A DNA stretch of 64,000 bases from Gracilaria gracilis (lineage: Eukaryota; Rhodophyta; Florideophyceae; Gracilariales; Gracilariaceae), in contig JARGSG010000019.1 of the NCBI GenBank assembly GCA_030374805.1, forward strand, positions 682,001 through 746,000, given 5' to 3'. Below the pieces are notes generated by a model. The model was given only the letters and a program-made list of their open reading frames with translations. It was not told where the DNA came from and did no database searches. The translations under genes and the position numbers were made by a program. This document shows positions 10,986-21,110 of this stretch, in pieces. Every line of letters begins with the position of its first letter. The first letter of the stretch is position 1.

Positions 10986-11297
10986 TTAGTGAGAGAAGTT
11001 TTCTTTGGGCAACGTTCTGTACTTAGTTCTAATTAGAATAATGCACCTATAAACGAGAGAGACTCCAAATGCATTATTACTGGCACTCACTTCATGCAAC
11101 AACTCACCATGGCACTCAAGTACTTTTTTGCGAACAAGATCACCACGGACGCCGTTTGAGCCAATATTCAGGAATGGAAGGACCTCCTCGGTGATTTCAT
11201 GGTAGTCATCGGAGGGGTGGACCCAGCAAAGGGCGTGGCAAGCATTACAGCCACGCTTATGGACATTCCAACAAAAACACGATAGACAGATAGTCAC
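10986..11297 (-). CDS. Hypothetical ORF downstream of the adenosine kinase remnant
   Basis: 103 codons. The N-terminal 25 residues carry five Cys and a His (CLSCFCW, CNACHALCW), which could bind zinc, followed by HPSDDYHEITEEVLPFLNIG. I do not recognise the family. It lies 150 bp past the end of the adenosine kinase remnant on the same strand. It may be a fragment of a larger decayed gene or chance. Confidence 0.25.
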   Translation of the reverse strand: MTICLSCFCWNVHKRGCNACHALCWVHPSDDYHEITEEVLPFLNIGSNGVRGDLVRKKVLECHGELLHEVSASNNAFGVSLVYRCIILIRTKYRTLPKENFSH

Positions 11298-11445
11298 TCG
11301 CGTCTCCCAATGGTGCTGCTACCTTGGGGCCTAGAGCTTAGTAGCTTGTTCAATCTTATTTTATTCGTCCCAATTAATAACATGTGGCCACAAAAAGAGC
11401 CAACATTCTACTTCACAACACTTGTTGTTCGCGGCAGATTTCTTC

Positions 11446-11821
11446 CTATTCTTTTAGCTTATTTGCTTTCAATCGGAGTAAGTGGGCGTTTTTGCGAAAG
11501 GCACATTCCGACTGCTGAATGACGACATTTGAAGCGTAGTGACCGCGTGCAACGCTCTTCTTAGTCGTAGCTCCAACAGCAAGACCAGCCAAGAACCCAC
11601 CAAGGAAATCATCTCCAGCTCCGTTATTGTCGACAATTTCTTCTTGCTGGGTAGCGCTCTACACACCACACATGGCTTTCATCAGCATTAATCACAATCA
11701 TAGCGTCCGCACCTTTAGTGACTACAACTGTTTTCTGGCGGGCGGTCTCTTTCGAATACAAACTCAAGTACTCACTCAGCCACCAAGTGATCAGTTGTGA
11801 CTTGAAAAAGGACCATGTCAT
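11446..11821 (-). pseudogene. Adenosine kinase, C-terminal fragment (host gene remnant)
   Basis: The minus strand encodes ARQKTVVVTKGADAMIVIN followed, after a frame change near 11,640, by EIVDNNGAGDDFLGGFLAGL and GHYASNVVIQQSECAF, ending at a TAG at 11,446. This is the C-terminal third of adenosine kinase (PfkB/ribokinase fold). DNNGAGDDF matches the family's DTNGAGD motif, with the catalytic Asp and anion-hole Gly kept, and GHYAxNVxIQ is a strong adenosine kinase signature. The enzyme phosphorylates adenosine to AMP in purine salvage. The upstream two thirds are absent: 14 bp beyond its readable start lies the stop of a hAT transposase ORF. Either a pseudogene or an exon cut off by transposon insertion; the frame change favours a pseudogene. 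Confidence 0.75.
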
Positions 11822-11834
11822 ACTTTATCGAAGA

Positions 11835-12340
11835 TCAAACAATACCAGAATTCATTCTGAGACACATTAAGTCTTGAACTATATCTACATTCAATCGAGA
11901 TATGTCTGGCGTAATGATTCTAATAACAGCACTAAAATTTCGTTCGCTCGTTGAAGATGATACAGGAGTAGCGTAAATTCTCATAGCTACCTTGAAAAAG
12001 TCAGGAAACAAATACTTTTGAGTTAGCCAGAACTGTACAGTCTGCGGCGCACTTCTTCGTTTTCCATTTGGCCCACGACTGCTCAATTGCTGCAACTGTA
12101 GTGTTGTGAACACCTTCGCCGTCAATTCCGTAAAGGAGTCCATATTTTTAGGAGCGGTTCCTGGTGCAGCGAACATATCATCCACACAAAAGCTGTCAGT
12201 TCCAAGCTCGTGTGAACAAACTGTTTCTCTGTTGCTTCACATACTAACTCCAAACCGTTTTTCTCGTCCCTCCTAGGTAATTTCGGCATTCTTCGAATCA
12301 AAGAGGACCCCTTTTCTTTCAACTTGTGTCTTCTTTTGAT
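11835..12340 (-). pseudogene. hAT-superfamily transposase, C-terminal end
   Basis: The last 70 residues of the minus-strand frame (stop at 11,835) match the hAT dimerisation domain: FWLTQKYLFPDFFKVAMRIY, ATPVSSSTSERNFSAV, then RLNVDIVQDLMCLRMN. The S-SERxFS block is diagnostic. Upstream, 12,122-12,322 (EKGSSLIRRMPKLPRRDEK) is compatible with transposase linker but not diagnostic, and I see no catalytic DDE residues or BED finger. So this is a 3' fragment or a heavily decayed copy. It adjoins the adenosine kinase remnant. Confidence 0.75.
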
Positions 12341-12890
12341 GTTCTTAACAAATCCGAGAGCGCTTATACGAAGATGCCGTAGAGACCCAGCGATCCATAA
12401 TGGATGAATTTGTTCGCTGTTTAGTAGTTTTTCGACGACTTCTACTGCCGTTTCTTTGGAAATGTATCGGATGTAGTGCGGGCTGTGCCAACAACGCAGA
12501 TGAATTACCTTTGGTTGCCCGATGTTTGGAAATGGATTTCTTCGGATAGACTGAGAGTAGTTCCGGCGTTTTTTGTGGTAAATCGGGTTGTGGAGTCATT
12601 GCGAGAATGTTTGAATGGAATTTGGATGGCCCAAACAGAAATTTGGTTTGTATTAGATTAGAAGATGTGACTGAAATGGACGGATACGCCTGAAACACAG
12701 GTGTGTAATGCAGTAGTTATGGCGTGGACTCGGAATATATGTTCCAGATTTTCAAGTATGAAACAGTAGTTGCGGTGTGACAGTGAACGGGTGCAAACAT
12801 TCATGAGTCAAAGATTTAAACGATTGGATTGATGCAATTGTCGTCTGAGGATTACAGCTCTGGATATGAGTGGCGAAAAATCCGTCTGGT
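12341..12890. other. Unassigned interval between hAT end and LINE fragment
   Basis: Minus-strand frames here (for example 12,345-12,698) are basic and Ser-rich but show no known motif. They may be the decayed front part of the hAT element. Confidence 0.3.
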
Positions 12891-14440
12891 AATTTCCCTA
12901 GTGCCAATTGAAACACAATGAGCACCGCCAGGAAGGAATTTGCAAAGCCTCTGGCTGCATATATGGCGGGGTCTGTCATACCGAATGCCATCAAATCCAG
13001 ATCTAAGCCAGTAGAAGTAGCGCGAAACGAGGCTGTCCGAATCCAAACTGGTTGCGTAGCTTCAACCTCTGTGGCCAAGCTGCCAGAACCAGTGAATTTG
13101 CGACCAATCCAAGGTATTGCAAAAGCCAAGGCCGCTCTGTTGTGTGAAATAACATTACGGCAAGAGTCCAACACTTCGCCTAAGACGAAGCTGCTTTCGA
13201 TGGTTGCAGAAAGAATCAGAAAACCCCGTTCAACTCTTAAACGCGTCGCGGAGGATCATTTTTACCACTCTCTGTATAATTCAGATGCAACACCGGGAGC
13301 CTCTCCCAGAAGACGTGGGCCTGCTGTCTCTTCATAACATGCAGTTCGAATAGGCAGCATGTAGCCAAAGCGATATGGAGGATGAAAAGAGAAAAGCAAC
13401 AACACCACTACTTGCCACACTACCTGAAAGCGACTGCGATATATAGTGCGATGGGTTGGTAGGAGAATAAGAAGGAGAAAAAGAATCATGTTCAAAAAGG
13501 GTGGCAGTGCAGTGGATCGAAGGATGGTTTGCGGGAACCGTACAAAACGTAGAGAGAAAAGCCCGAAATGATGGTTGCGTCGAGACTTTCTGGAGAAAGA
13601 CAGGACGAGAAGCAGACATGTGGGTAGAGTATGATGATGGCTTTAAAATGGTTTACGAGATTAAGAACGATTTCATGGTCATGAAAGATTGTGACGGTGA
13701 TGTGATCCCCTATCGAGACATGGCAGAAAAAAATATAGGTGCGGGAGCATATGAGATCTATTGGAAAGCCAGTACGGAAACAGAGAGTGCGGATATAACA
13801 GCAGGTATAGGTGTGTGTTCTTACACAGCAGAAGCACGAGCAATGACAGAAGCCCTTTGTAGGTTATGCGACGAAGTAGTGGATACTGTGAGGATCTTTA
13901 CAGATTGATATGCACAAGAAAAGCTCAAAAAACAGTTAACGGGCCGGCAACATTTGGCAAAGGTGCCGCACAGGCTCAGTTTGAAGAGCAAGATATACAT
14001 CTGCTGCGTTCCTAGTCAATGTGAAGTACCACAAAACGAGAAAGTAGACACGCTGGCAAAGTCGGGTTTGAAAATTCCTTCAGTTGAACAGTTTCGTATA
14101 CCGGTGGATTATGGAGACCTTCGGGCTTTGCTTGCTTCCCAGACGAAGAGCAAGAGTGTCATGCCGTATAGCAGAGAGATAGAAGAAGAAGAAGAATTGT
14201 GAAAAAAACGAGTTAATTACAGGCACAGTTTGCAAACACTTATGTACCAGCGTTATATCCCGTTGCATGGTTCCCATATAAAAACGTGAAAAGATGCGAC
14301 TGTAGCACAGCGGTGAAGAAGGACGTGGAGCACGTGTTGTTCCGATGACCTTTTACCAACGCCTCGAGTCGCAAGGAGTTGCTACCGGTTCAAGACAGGA
14401 AAGATTTGTCACTAGTAGAGATGATAAGATAATGGGCGCT
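12890..14440 (+). mobile_element. LINE, 3' half (connector, RNase H, terminal zinc motif)
   Basis: The plus strand reads the post-RT connector (VARNEAVRIQTGCVASTSVA at about 13,015-13,075, then a helical basic segment PRSTLKRVAEDHFYHS near 13,230-13,270). Next come an RNase H domain (WVEYDDGFKMVYE near 13,623; SYTAEARAMTEALCRLC near 13,821-13,870; IFTD at 13,890-13,905; VPSQCEVPQNEKVDTLAKSG near 14,009-14,068) and a terminal VKRCDCSTAVKKDVEHVLFR at about 14,288-14,347, the usual C-terminal Cys/His motif of such LINEs. The RT is missing. Stops and frame changes separate the parts. The connector and RNase H match the minus-strand copy at 27-30 kb. Confidence 0.75.
13501..14202 (+). pseudogene. 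LINE RNase H domain
   Basis: Two open stretches (13,501-13,908 and 13,954-14,202) together cover an RNase H type I domain as found at the C terminus of I/Tad-group LINE proteins. The acidic catalytic positions are suggested by the glutamate of SYTAEARAMTEAL and the Asp of VRIFTD. The second stretch holds CVPSQCEVPQNEKVDTLAK, the ...HCGxxxNExxDxLAK block with the usual His changed to Gln. A stop and frame change lie between them at 13,908. The domain would degrade RNA in the RNA/DNA hybrid. Confidence 0.75.
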
Positions 14441-14449
14441 GAAGTTTTT

Positions 14450-15560
14450 TGCCTTTTTCAAGAGAGCGGATTATCTGTAGGGTAATTCTCCTACTGTCTC
14501 GGAATCAGGGGGGACAGGCCATGATAAAGAAGGAGATAGAGAGATTTACACAGCCTAATTGGCTTCCGGGGGATGGATGCATCATGTTGACTGACAATGG
14601 GTCCATGGAGGGGCCTATTCTAGAGTTGGTTGTTCAACATTTGCATCACACAGCCACATTATACCTCCAACCCGAGGAGTTCTTTCTGCTGTTTCTAGAC
14701 CGTCATTTCTCTCGCAAACAACCAGAGTGGATCGGTTTTTGCTCACAGCATCTGATGGATGCTCTTCTTAATGCCGAAAAGACGTCCTACATTCCGCAAC
14801 CCTGCGAACAGCTTATTAACAAGCGCTTTCATGAGCCTATGAGAGATATTCGAGGTGAATTCTTTCGGCGAAGCAGCGTTGAAGCCACCACAGTGAACTC
14901 TAACCTGGCGTGCGCAATGTGTGCTTGGAGCAATTTTAGTCCGGAGATTATTCATTCGTCCTTCAAGGTGACCGGTGCATTCCCATTCCAGCGCCACCTC
15001 GCCGAGTAGTACAAAATATTTCAAGAAGAACAGAACGAGAGGGTAAAGAGAAAGGAGAAGCGCCTTGGAGACATGAAAGTGGCGCCACGACTACTGGCTG
15101 GGCGGAAGAGAAGAAGCGACCAACCCGTATTTAACCAAATGATGCATATACTTTCGAGTAAGTAAAGGAGTGTCCACAAAGATTCAATTTATTCAAGTAT
15201 TGGTGAAAAGAGGAGAGCGTGATAACATTTTGAGAGAGAATATAAATGGGAAGAAGAACGTTGTGATCAAAAGTACCGAGAGCGTTAAAGATCGTATTCT
15301 GTGTGATGTCGGTGCACCTGCGGCGTGGGTTATTCACGCGGAGGAAGTGCAACGCCACATGGATGAGGATGACCGGCGTAAGGCGGAGGAGCTGCAACGG
15401 AAGTTGAAGCGTGCAAATAAGCTCATGAAACTAATGTTGGCTAATGAACAAGGGGAAGCCGTTGCTGCGAAGAAAGCTGCTGAGCAAGATCGTAAGCACC
15501 AGGAAAAGGTTGAGGCACGAGCGTAAAAGAAGGTCAAAGTTCTTTAACGCCAAAGAAAGC
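14450..15560 (+). pseudogene. Pogo-like (DDE_1) transposase, C-terminal half, decayed
   Basis: 14,449-15,009 carries MLTDNGSMEGPILELVVQHL, LFLDRHFSRKQPEWIGFC, IPQPCEQLINKRFHEPMRDI, and ends KVTGAFPFQRHLAE. These are the C-terminal blocks of DDE_1 transposases (FLDGHxSRKG with a catalytic Asp, then LQPCDQxVNKRF). The next frame, 15,170-15,526, reads GAPAAWVIHAEEVQRHMDED and a long charged coiled coil, the usual tail. The N-terminal half and DNA-binding domains are missing, because the LINE fragment ends directly upstream. At least one stop (15,007) and a frame change separate the two parts. Confidence 0.75.
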
Positions 15561-17055
15561 ATCAGAGGGCCGTGCAGGAGAAACAGTGTCTTATGAAGTG
15601 GAAGCAGCATGCCAGGTCTTTCGGACAATCTTTGGCATAACACCGAAGAAAAATCGGTTTCACAAAGCAGTCTGGACTGCGCAAGAGGCAAGGAACCCCT
15701 GTGTCTTCGCTTCAATTTGCTGCGGAGTTGTTGTTCGAGGCAATAGATGATGCTATGGAAGTCGGAAGTGAAGAGATTTTGTGTTCCAAATATCAATCTT
15801 CCGCACACCTTGGACATTGTCGGTGGTGGAGGAAGGTTTGGCTGCGGAATTGGCTGGAGGTAGCCGTTCTTAACAAACAGCATATCACAGAAATCAGCGT
15901 CTCAAGCTTATTCAAGCATTTAGTTCAACAAATTGAATTGAGCATGAGAATGTGAACTAATTTTAAAATTATCCTTAAGGGGCCCAAATTTAGCCTTTAA
16001 GAAGGGTATAATGTTCTCTCCTGAAAAAGGCCAAAACGTTTGAAGGCCTGACGTCCTGAAGGAGGAAGCACTACTCGCCTTGACGCCTTTTCGAGCTGCC
16101 CGTTCGGTTTAGGCACCTCAAGACATGGTGATCGACGAAGAAGAAGAAGAGCACACCTAGTGAACACTAGGTGTACATCAACTGATGTGCAGGTACCCAG
16201 GTGCAGACCCAGGTGTCTTGAAATTGGACTCAACTCTCGCGGTCCTTCTTCGACTCGCGAAAGGCGCTGAAACCGCCAATGAAAGTCAGAGACGAGGAGA
16301 CCAACATCATCTGCCTTCAAGAAGACAGTGAAGAAGATGATGAAGAAGAAGATATCGTGTATGAAGCTAAGAATGGGGGACAGGAACCAGTTGGTTCAGA
16401 AGGACACTCTTTGTCCTTGTGAATACTTAGATTGTAGAACATGTGGGGAAGCGCGTCAGCTATTCAGTAGAGAGAGGATTTGGAACAAAAAACAGTAACG
16501 GTTGCTTCTAGGGTTGAAATGTTCGTGAGAGATAAAATCGCTCTGATCTCAGAAGCAGAGTGCGTGCATGGAATACAATTAGAAAAGGTTGTAGATGCAT
16601 TGTTATAATCGTTATGGAAACCTTCATAACCAGTTTTTTACTATCTCTGTTTTATGAGTGCGCTAGCTTAATTTTAATGTAGCACAGAACCTTTTTCTTG
16701 AAAGAAACGTTCGCTCACAACGACGCCAACACATGATCAGGCCGGTTTCTAATAACATATTCTTCTTAAGCGTTATTTATTACTCTCTATTTCAAAGCAA
16801 TGAGAGAGCTCCATCCTTACATATAACCTTCTCTCCTAAGAAAGGCCGAAAACTTTTTAGGCCATTCTCTAATCATATAAATCATTGTCTTGTCCTCTTT
16901 TCCTCTATAGTCGATAACTCATTCCGTCTCGAACAATTTGTGAATGGGCACCGAAACAAAACATTCACTACCCCCTTTTTCTCTCCTGTACCACAATGGC
17001 ATCTTCTTGGCTTTTTGTCTACATAGGTACACACTGGGTAAAGATTGTAAAGTGG
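15561..17055. other. Unassigned interval with small palindromes
   Basis: No gene recognised. The plus strand at 15,701-15,955 is open and could be more of the pogo-like tail (LQFAAELLFEAIDDAMEVG) but has no diagnostic motif. A perfect 10-bp inverted repeat lies at 16,153-16,174. The 16,400-17,050 segment is AT-rich. Confidence 0.35.
16153..16174. repeat. Perfect 10-bp inverted repeat
   Basis: The arms ACACCTAGTG and CACTAGGTGT are separated by two bases. A second short palindrome (ACATCA/TGATGT, 2-bp gap) follows within 15 bp, and three CAGGT/CCAGG-type repeats follow that. It could be a transposon end, a protein-binding site or chance. Confidence 0.5.
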
Positions 17056-17480
17056 CTAGTTGAGAACTGAGCCAAGACCACTTCCGCCTTTTCGTGCCTC
17101 AAATTCCTTTGCAATTGACGATGAGCAGCCCTGTGCAATACTCTTCGTGCTTTTCGTGGTATTCACTAATAATTTAATGTCATATAAGTCTACCAGGACT
17201 TCTTCTTCTTTATTATGGTCATCCATTACTAGGACTTCGAACTGAATCTGAATTGGTGGGGCTAGACTTGACTTGGCTAATTCATCAATTTGCTCGTTTG
17301 CTATAAACCCACAGTGGCCAGAAGCACAGCAGAACATCACTCTGCCCCTTGAACTGAGTTTGTATAGCTTTAAATCCAGAAGCTGTAAAGTAGAATATTG
17401 CTTGCGACAATTTACTTCCAAGGCTTCTAAACCCAGTAACTGCAATTAATTTATCCACATAAACTGAGGTAAGCAATCTT
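17056..17480 (-). pseudogene. LINE RNase H fragment
   Basis: The minus-strand frame 17,445-17,056 contains VMFCCASGHCGFIANEQIDE and LAKSSLAPPIQIQFEV, matching the HCGxxxNExxDxLAK block of the LINE RNase H at 14.0 kb, here with the His present. A second frame upstream (TSVYVDKLIAVTG) would supply the preceding strand, so a frame change is present. No RT or endonuclease is nearby: an isolated scrap of the same LINE family, in the opposite orientation to the copy at 12.9-14.4 kb. Confidence 0.6.
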
Positions 17481-17653
17481 AGAGCATAAATACTTCAAAT
17501 GATGTCGACCATGACATCCATGATACCCTATTACTTGCTGAACATACATATTTAATGTAGACCACAATAATTCTGCCAAGAACAAAAAGGCGTGGGTGGC
17601 AATCTCAATCTAATGCATCCAAACGGGCTCTGGAGGCACTCAAGGTCTTTTAA

Positions 17654-17950
17654 TCACGTTTGGACAACTTCACATTCGAATTGATTTGGAGTTTTCGTAA
17701 ATATACCTTGCAACTGCGGAAAAAACTGGCGCTCTTTCCAAAAACCGTTCACATTCAAAGCCACACCAATTCGAATCATAGCCTTCCGAGCGTACGTCAG
17801 CCCATCTGAATCCCTCTGATGATTGATATTCCTAATATCTTGCACAGCTAACTTCGCAAAGAAACTTTTACCCAGATTACAAAGCTTTCTCGATGACGCC
17901 CAGTCCCCTTTCATTATCAAATGCATCTTGTGTCTCTTTAAACGTGCATT
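17654..17950 (-). CDS. Hypothetical ORF fragment running into the LTR edge
   Basis: From about 17,940 to a stop at 17,654 the minus strand reads MHLIMKGDWASSRKL, AVQDIRNINHQRDSDGLTYA and RKAMIRIGVALNVNGFWKER. It looks like real protein (helical, mixed charge, Trp and Gly placed as in a folded domain), but I cannot name the family. Upstream it joins the truncated outer edge of a Ty3/gypsy LTR near 17,950, so it is probably a fragment of an older gene or transposon. Confidence 0.35.
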   Translation of the reverse strand, partial: NARLKRHKMHLIMKGDWASSRKLCNLGKSFFAKLAVQDIRNINHQRDSDGLTYARKAMIRIGVALNVNGFWKERQFFPQLQGIFTKTPNQFECEVVQT

Positions 17951-18722
17951 TGGACCAACCCCTTTGACGAAAAAAGCGAAATAAACGAAGAAGTTCGGAA
18001 TCTTCTCTTCGATAAAGTAGCAAAGCGAACGAAGCACTTTTAAAATGAAACAGCTAAGCCGAGTTTAAATTCGAGGTGAAACCGTCACGACAAACGTCAA
18101 AGTGTTGATGTCAGGCAGTAATCGATAGAGATGCACTTGTTTACACGATCACCAGATAAGTCTTCGAACGAGAGTATCACAGCAACGAGAAGGTGCCAGA
18201 AACGGGCCACCGAGAACAGGACAAAAAAGCAGACCCAAAAAGAAGAGAAATAGAACCACAAGAGCTGGGAAAGAGAGAAAAATTAGAACAAACGCAATGC
18301 AGAGGCTAGCGTACGATAATAGTTCAGAACGAGACCCACAAATAGTGGTTATACGCCGGGCGCCACAAGGGTGGGAAACAATACGTGAACAACACGGTCG
18401 TCACTTTACTTGAAGGTGAATAATCCGTGAAGGCGTGATACCTAGAGCCAGAAGTTTTTGCTTGGCAAAGAGCCATTTACTTGGGAGAACAGTGCTCAAC
18501 CCTCTAAGTACTGAGCTCGGTACACCACTGACAGTAGGTGCGCCGGACAAAATAATCTATAAATAATCTAAGCAAATACAGGAATGCTGGATACACTGCC
18601 TGCGGCATCTCCGTGCTACAAGTCTGCTACTTACCCCCCGCCCAGTTTCGCATCTAGCCGCATAATTCACATGTACATCTGTGGAAATTAACTCAGCAAG
18701 GCGACACGCTAATAGCGGTGTA
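17950..18722 (-). repeat. 3' LTR of the old Ty3/gypsy fossil (outer edge truncated)
   Basis: It aligns with 25,055-25,815 along almost its whole length. The best-conserved stretch is 18,120-18,722. Homology stops near 17,950, short of the TATA-like region present in the other copy, so the outer end is missing and no target duplication can be read. Confidence 0.7.
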
Positions 18723-18749
18723 GCTCATATATATCTACTAACGTATGAT

Positions 18750-20650
18750 GTGGAAATTAACTAAGTCCTTCAAACTGCCTCCAAGAAGTTTGTACTTAAT
18801 ACCCCCTTCTTAAACGTGAGCCGCGCCGTCGCGATGGCGGATTGAACTCCCAACTGTGGGCATAAAATTGCATCCCTGAAGTCTTCGGGTTCCATCTCGT
18901 CTCGCGAAGAACAAGTCCCCACCACTCGACATTGCAAAACTGGCTCCAACGACGACCATTCGTGTTCACAACAGTCTGCTTCTCGGTCTTGTGGTTCTAC
19001 CACTAACCTTCCTGTTTGGCCTTGAGTGCCTCGCGCGATTAGCAGTTCACCTCCGAACCCAAGATACTTCTCCAGATTTTGTTCCGTGCCTCTTCCCCAA
19101 ATTGGCAATGCTTCCCGGGCGTTTCAGGACAAAAACGCCCGCGGCTGGCAAATTCTTCCTCCGGAGCAGCAGTCTCATGGTTAAATCACGCAAGAAGTGC
19201 CATGGACTTCCTAAGACGAGTTAGTCGGACATAACCCTGGCATTCACGCGCATCTCTTCCAGACTGCTCCGTGGTTCAATCCTACAGCCGTTTTCAAAGA
19301 GGAACTCATCGCGTCCTATTCTAACGGTACGGATCGCCTTCCCGGAGATCTTCCGGCGATAGTCACCACTTAGTGGAACTGGAGTCGACGGATGGCCGTT
19401 CCCCCTTACGCACTTCGGCGGCATTCTGGCGAATTTCTGGCTTCCGCTCAGGCGTCGTTGGTTCGCTTGGTGTATGCACGGCAGAGCCGGGCGAACTTCG
19501 AGTTCCCAATTCTTGGTTCCATCGATTCGATCTCCGCTTGTGCCATACACAGGCGAGGTTTCTTACTGCACCAGCTTGGCGGTGATAGAGACTTACTCCT
19601 GGAGAAGACGTCCCGTTGTCCGCCAGGAGGCGGTGTGTTGGATTCATCCAATCTTCTGTGCGGAGTCTAGGTATCTTCTTCGGGAGTCCCGTTCAAGGTG
19701 GTTACAGAACTTCATCCGCGATGAGCGTTGTGCCCGTTCCCGATTCGGGTTTTTCGTCCCGTATCAAAACAGGGAGATCAATCAAGTCCGCCAGAATCAC
19801 CGACTGGGCTTTTACATTCCAATTCCCACATGATGGTCCTCTGTGAAGTTGTGTCGTGGGTGCTACGTTGAATTTCCCCCTGTCATCTCCTATCTGGGCT
19901 CATGCTGTGGTTTATTGCGCTCACCTAGTGGGCAATCCGCACGGTGGCTTATCTCCTATGGAAAGTATATAACCAGTATCGACTGTGGTATATTCCGCCT
20001 CGCCTTCGTGCGTGTATCCGAGAAATCTCATTTCGGATCTCTCTTCGAGGTGAGAACTATGCCGAAAACGTTTGTGGGCTCCTCGAAGTAGTCGACCGAG
20101 TTGATTGGGCCAGTGTGCCCTTCACCCAAAGTGACCGCAGCCACGAGGATGGCGGCTTCGAACGGTCTCCGGGACGACGCACGCCATTGGCGATAGACCT
20201 CATCTTTTTTAACCTCTAGGAGGTGCAGGAGATCATCGCAGCCGAAGTAACAGCTCTCCAGATGGCTCCGGGGTACATCTCTTACTGGCATCCCGTTGGC
20301 TTCATTGAAGCTTACGAGTTTTACTCTGTCTACGGCGATGACGATGACCAAATGATGGACGATGAACCCGAGATGGGGTATGATGAAGACTTAGGCGAAG
20401 TGGTTCTTTCCACCAGTGTGGGGTCGACCTCCAACGACACGGCAGCGCCGGCAATGGAGGCAGCTGAGACGGTGAGTCCACCCGAGCCCGAACCTTCATC
20501 GGTAGGCGCCGTGGTGGCTTCTTTTCCGGACGAGCCCAACGTGATCGAGGTGCCCACCGTCCTGCCCTCTGTGGGTGGGGCTGATGAGGCGGCTGTGATC
20601 GCTCAGTTCCTCGTTCCTCGATTATGTGACCCAGATAATTGCCTGTATCC
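18750..20650. other. Unidentified block inside the old Ty3/gypsy fossil
   Basis: Where RNase H and integrase would be expected I recognise neither. Instead there is a block with long open stretches, including a plus-strand frame at 20,223-20,654 with an acidic run (YGDDDDQMMDDEPEMGYDED) and a Pro/Glu-rich tail, and minus-strand stretches such as IRTVRIGRDEFLFENG near 19,280-19,335. It may be strongly diverged element sequence or captured foreign DNA. Confidence 0.35.
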
Positions 20651-21110
20651 GTGAAGAATTCGCACTTCCTCAGCTCCACTGTCACTCCAGCGTCCCGTAA
20701 CGTGGCCATTACATCTTCTACATGTGTGAGGTGATTATCTAGGTTATCTGAGAAGAAGATGATGTCTTCAAAGTAGACGAGACAAGTACACCTCTTGAAG
20801 CGAACCAGTAGGATATCAATAGCACTCTGAAAAGTATCAGGGGCATTGGCTAAACCAAAGAGCATCCGTTGGAAACGGTAGAGGCCAAAATGGCAGACAA
20901 ACGCTGTCTTGGTCTGGTCCTGCTTCCTCACTGGCACCTGCCAGTATCCCGAATTAGCATCCAATGCCATGAATACGGTAGCATTTCCGAGAGAATTGAT
21001 GTAATCATCAATACGTGGAATAAGGTAAACGTCCTTGACGGTAACAGCCTTTAAGCGACGATAGTCGAATCAAAAGCTGCAGGAACCATCCGGTTTTGGA
21101 ACCAGTACCA
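20650..21110 (-). pseudogene. Ty3/gypsy reverse transcriptase region, fossil
   Basis: The minus strand reads ALDANSGYWQVPVRKQDQTK, FGLYRFQRMLFGLANAPDTF, LVYFEDIIFFSDNLDNHLTH and ends with LRKCEFFTDTGNYLGHII. This is the palm-to-thumb order of Ty3/gypsy RT. The element as a whole is broken. Confidence 0.85.

Noticed and set aside
14178-14201. GAA/GAAG microsatellite-like runs (also near 30,828 and 16,330)
   Set aside because: Short, imperfect purine-rich runs common in non-coding DNA; no evidence of function.
17950-18722. Left LTR and the LTR at 25 kb as two unrelated solo LTRs
   Set aside because: Same orientation, Ty3-type protease and RT between them in matching orientation, and high similarity make one old element more likely.
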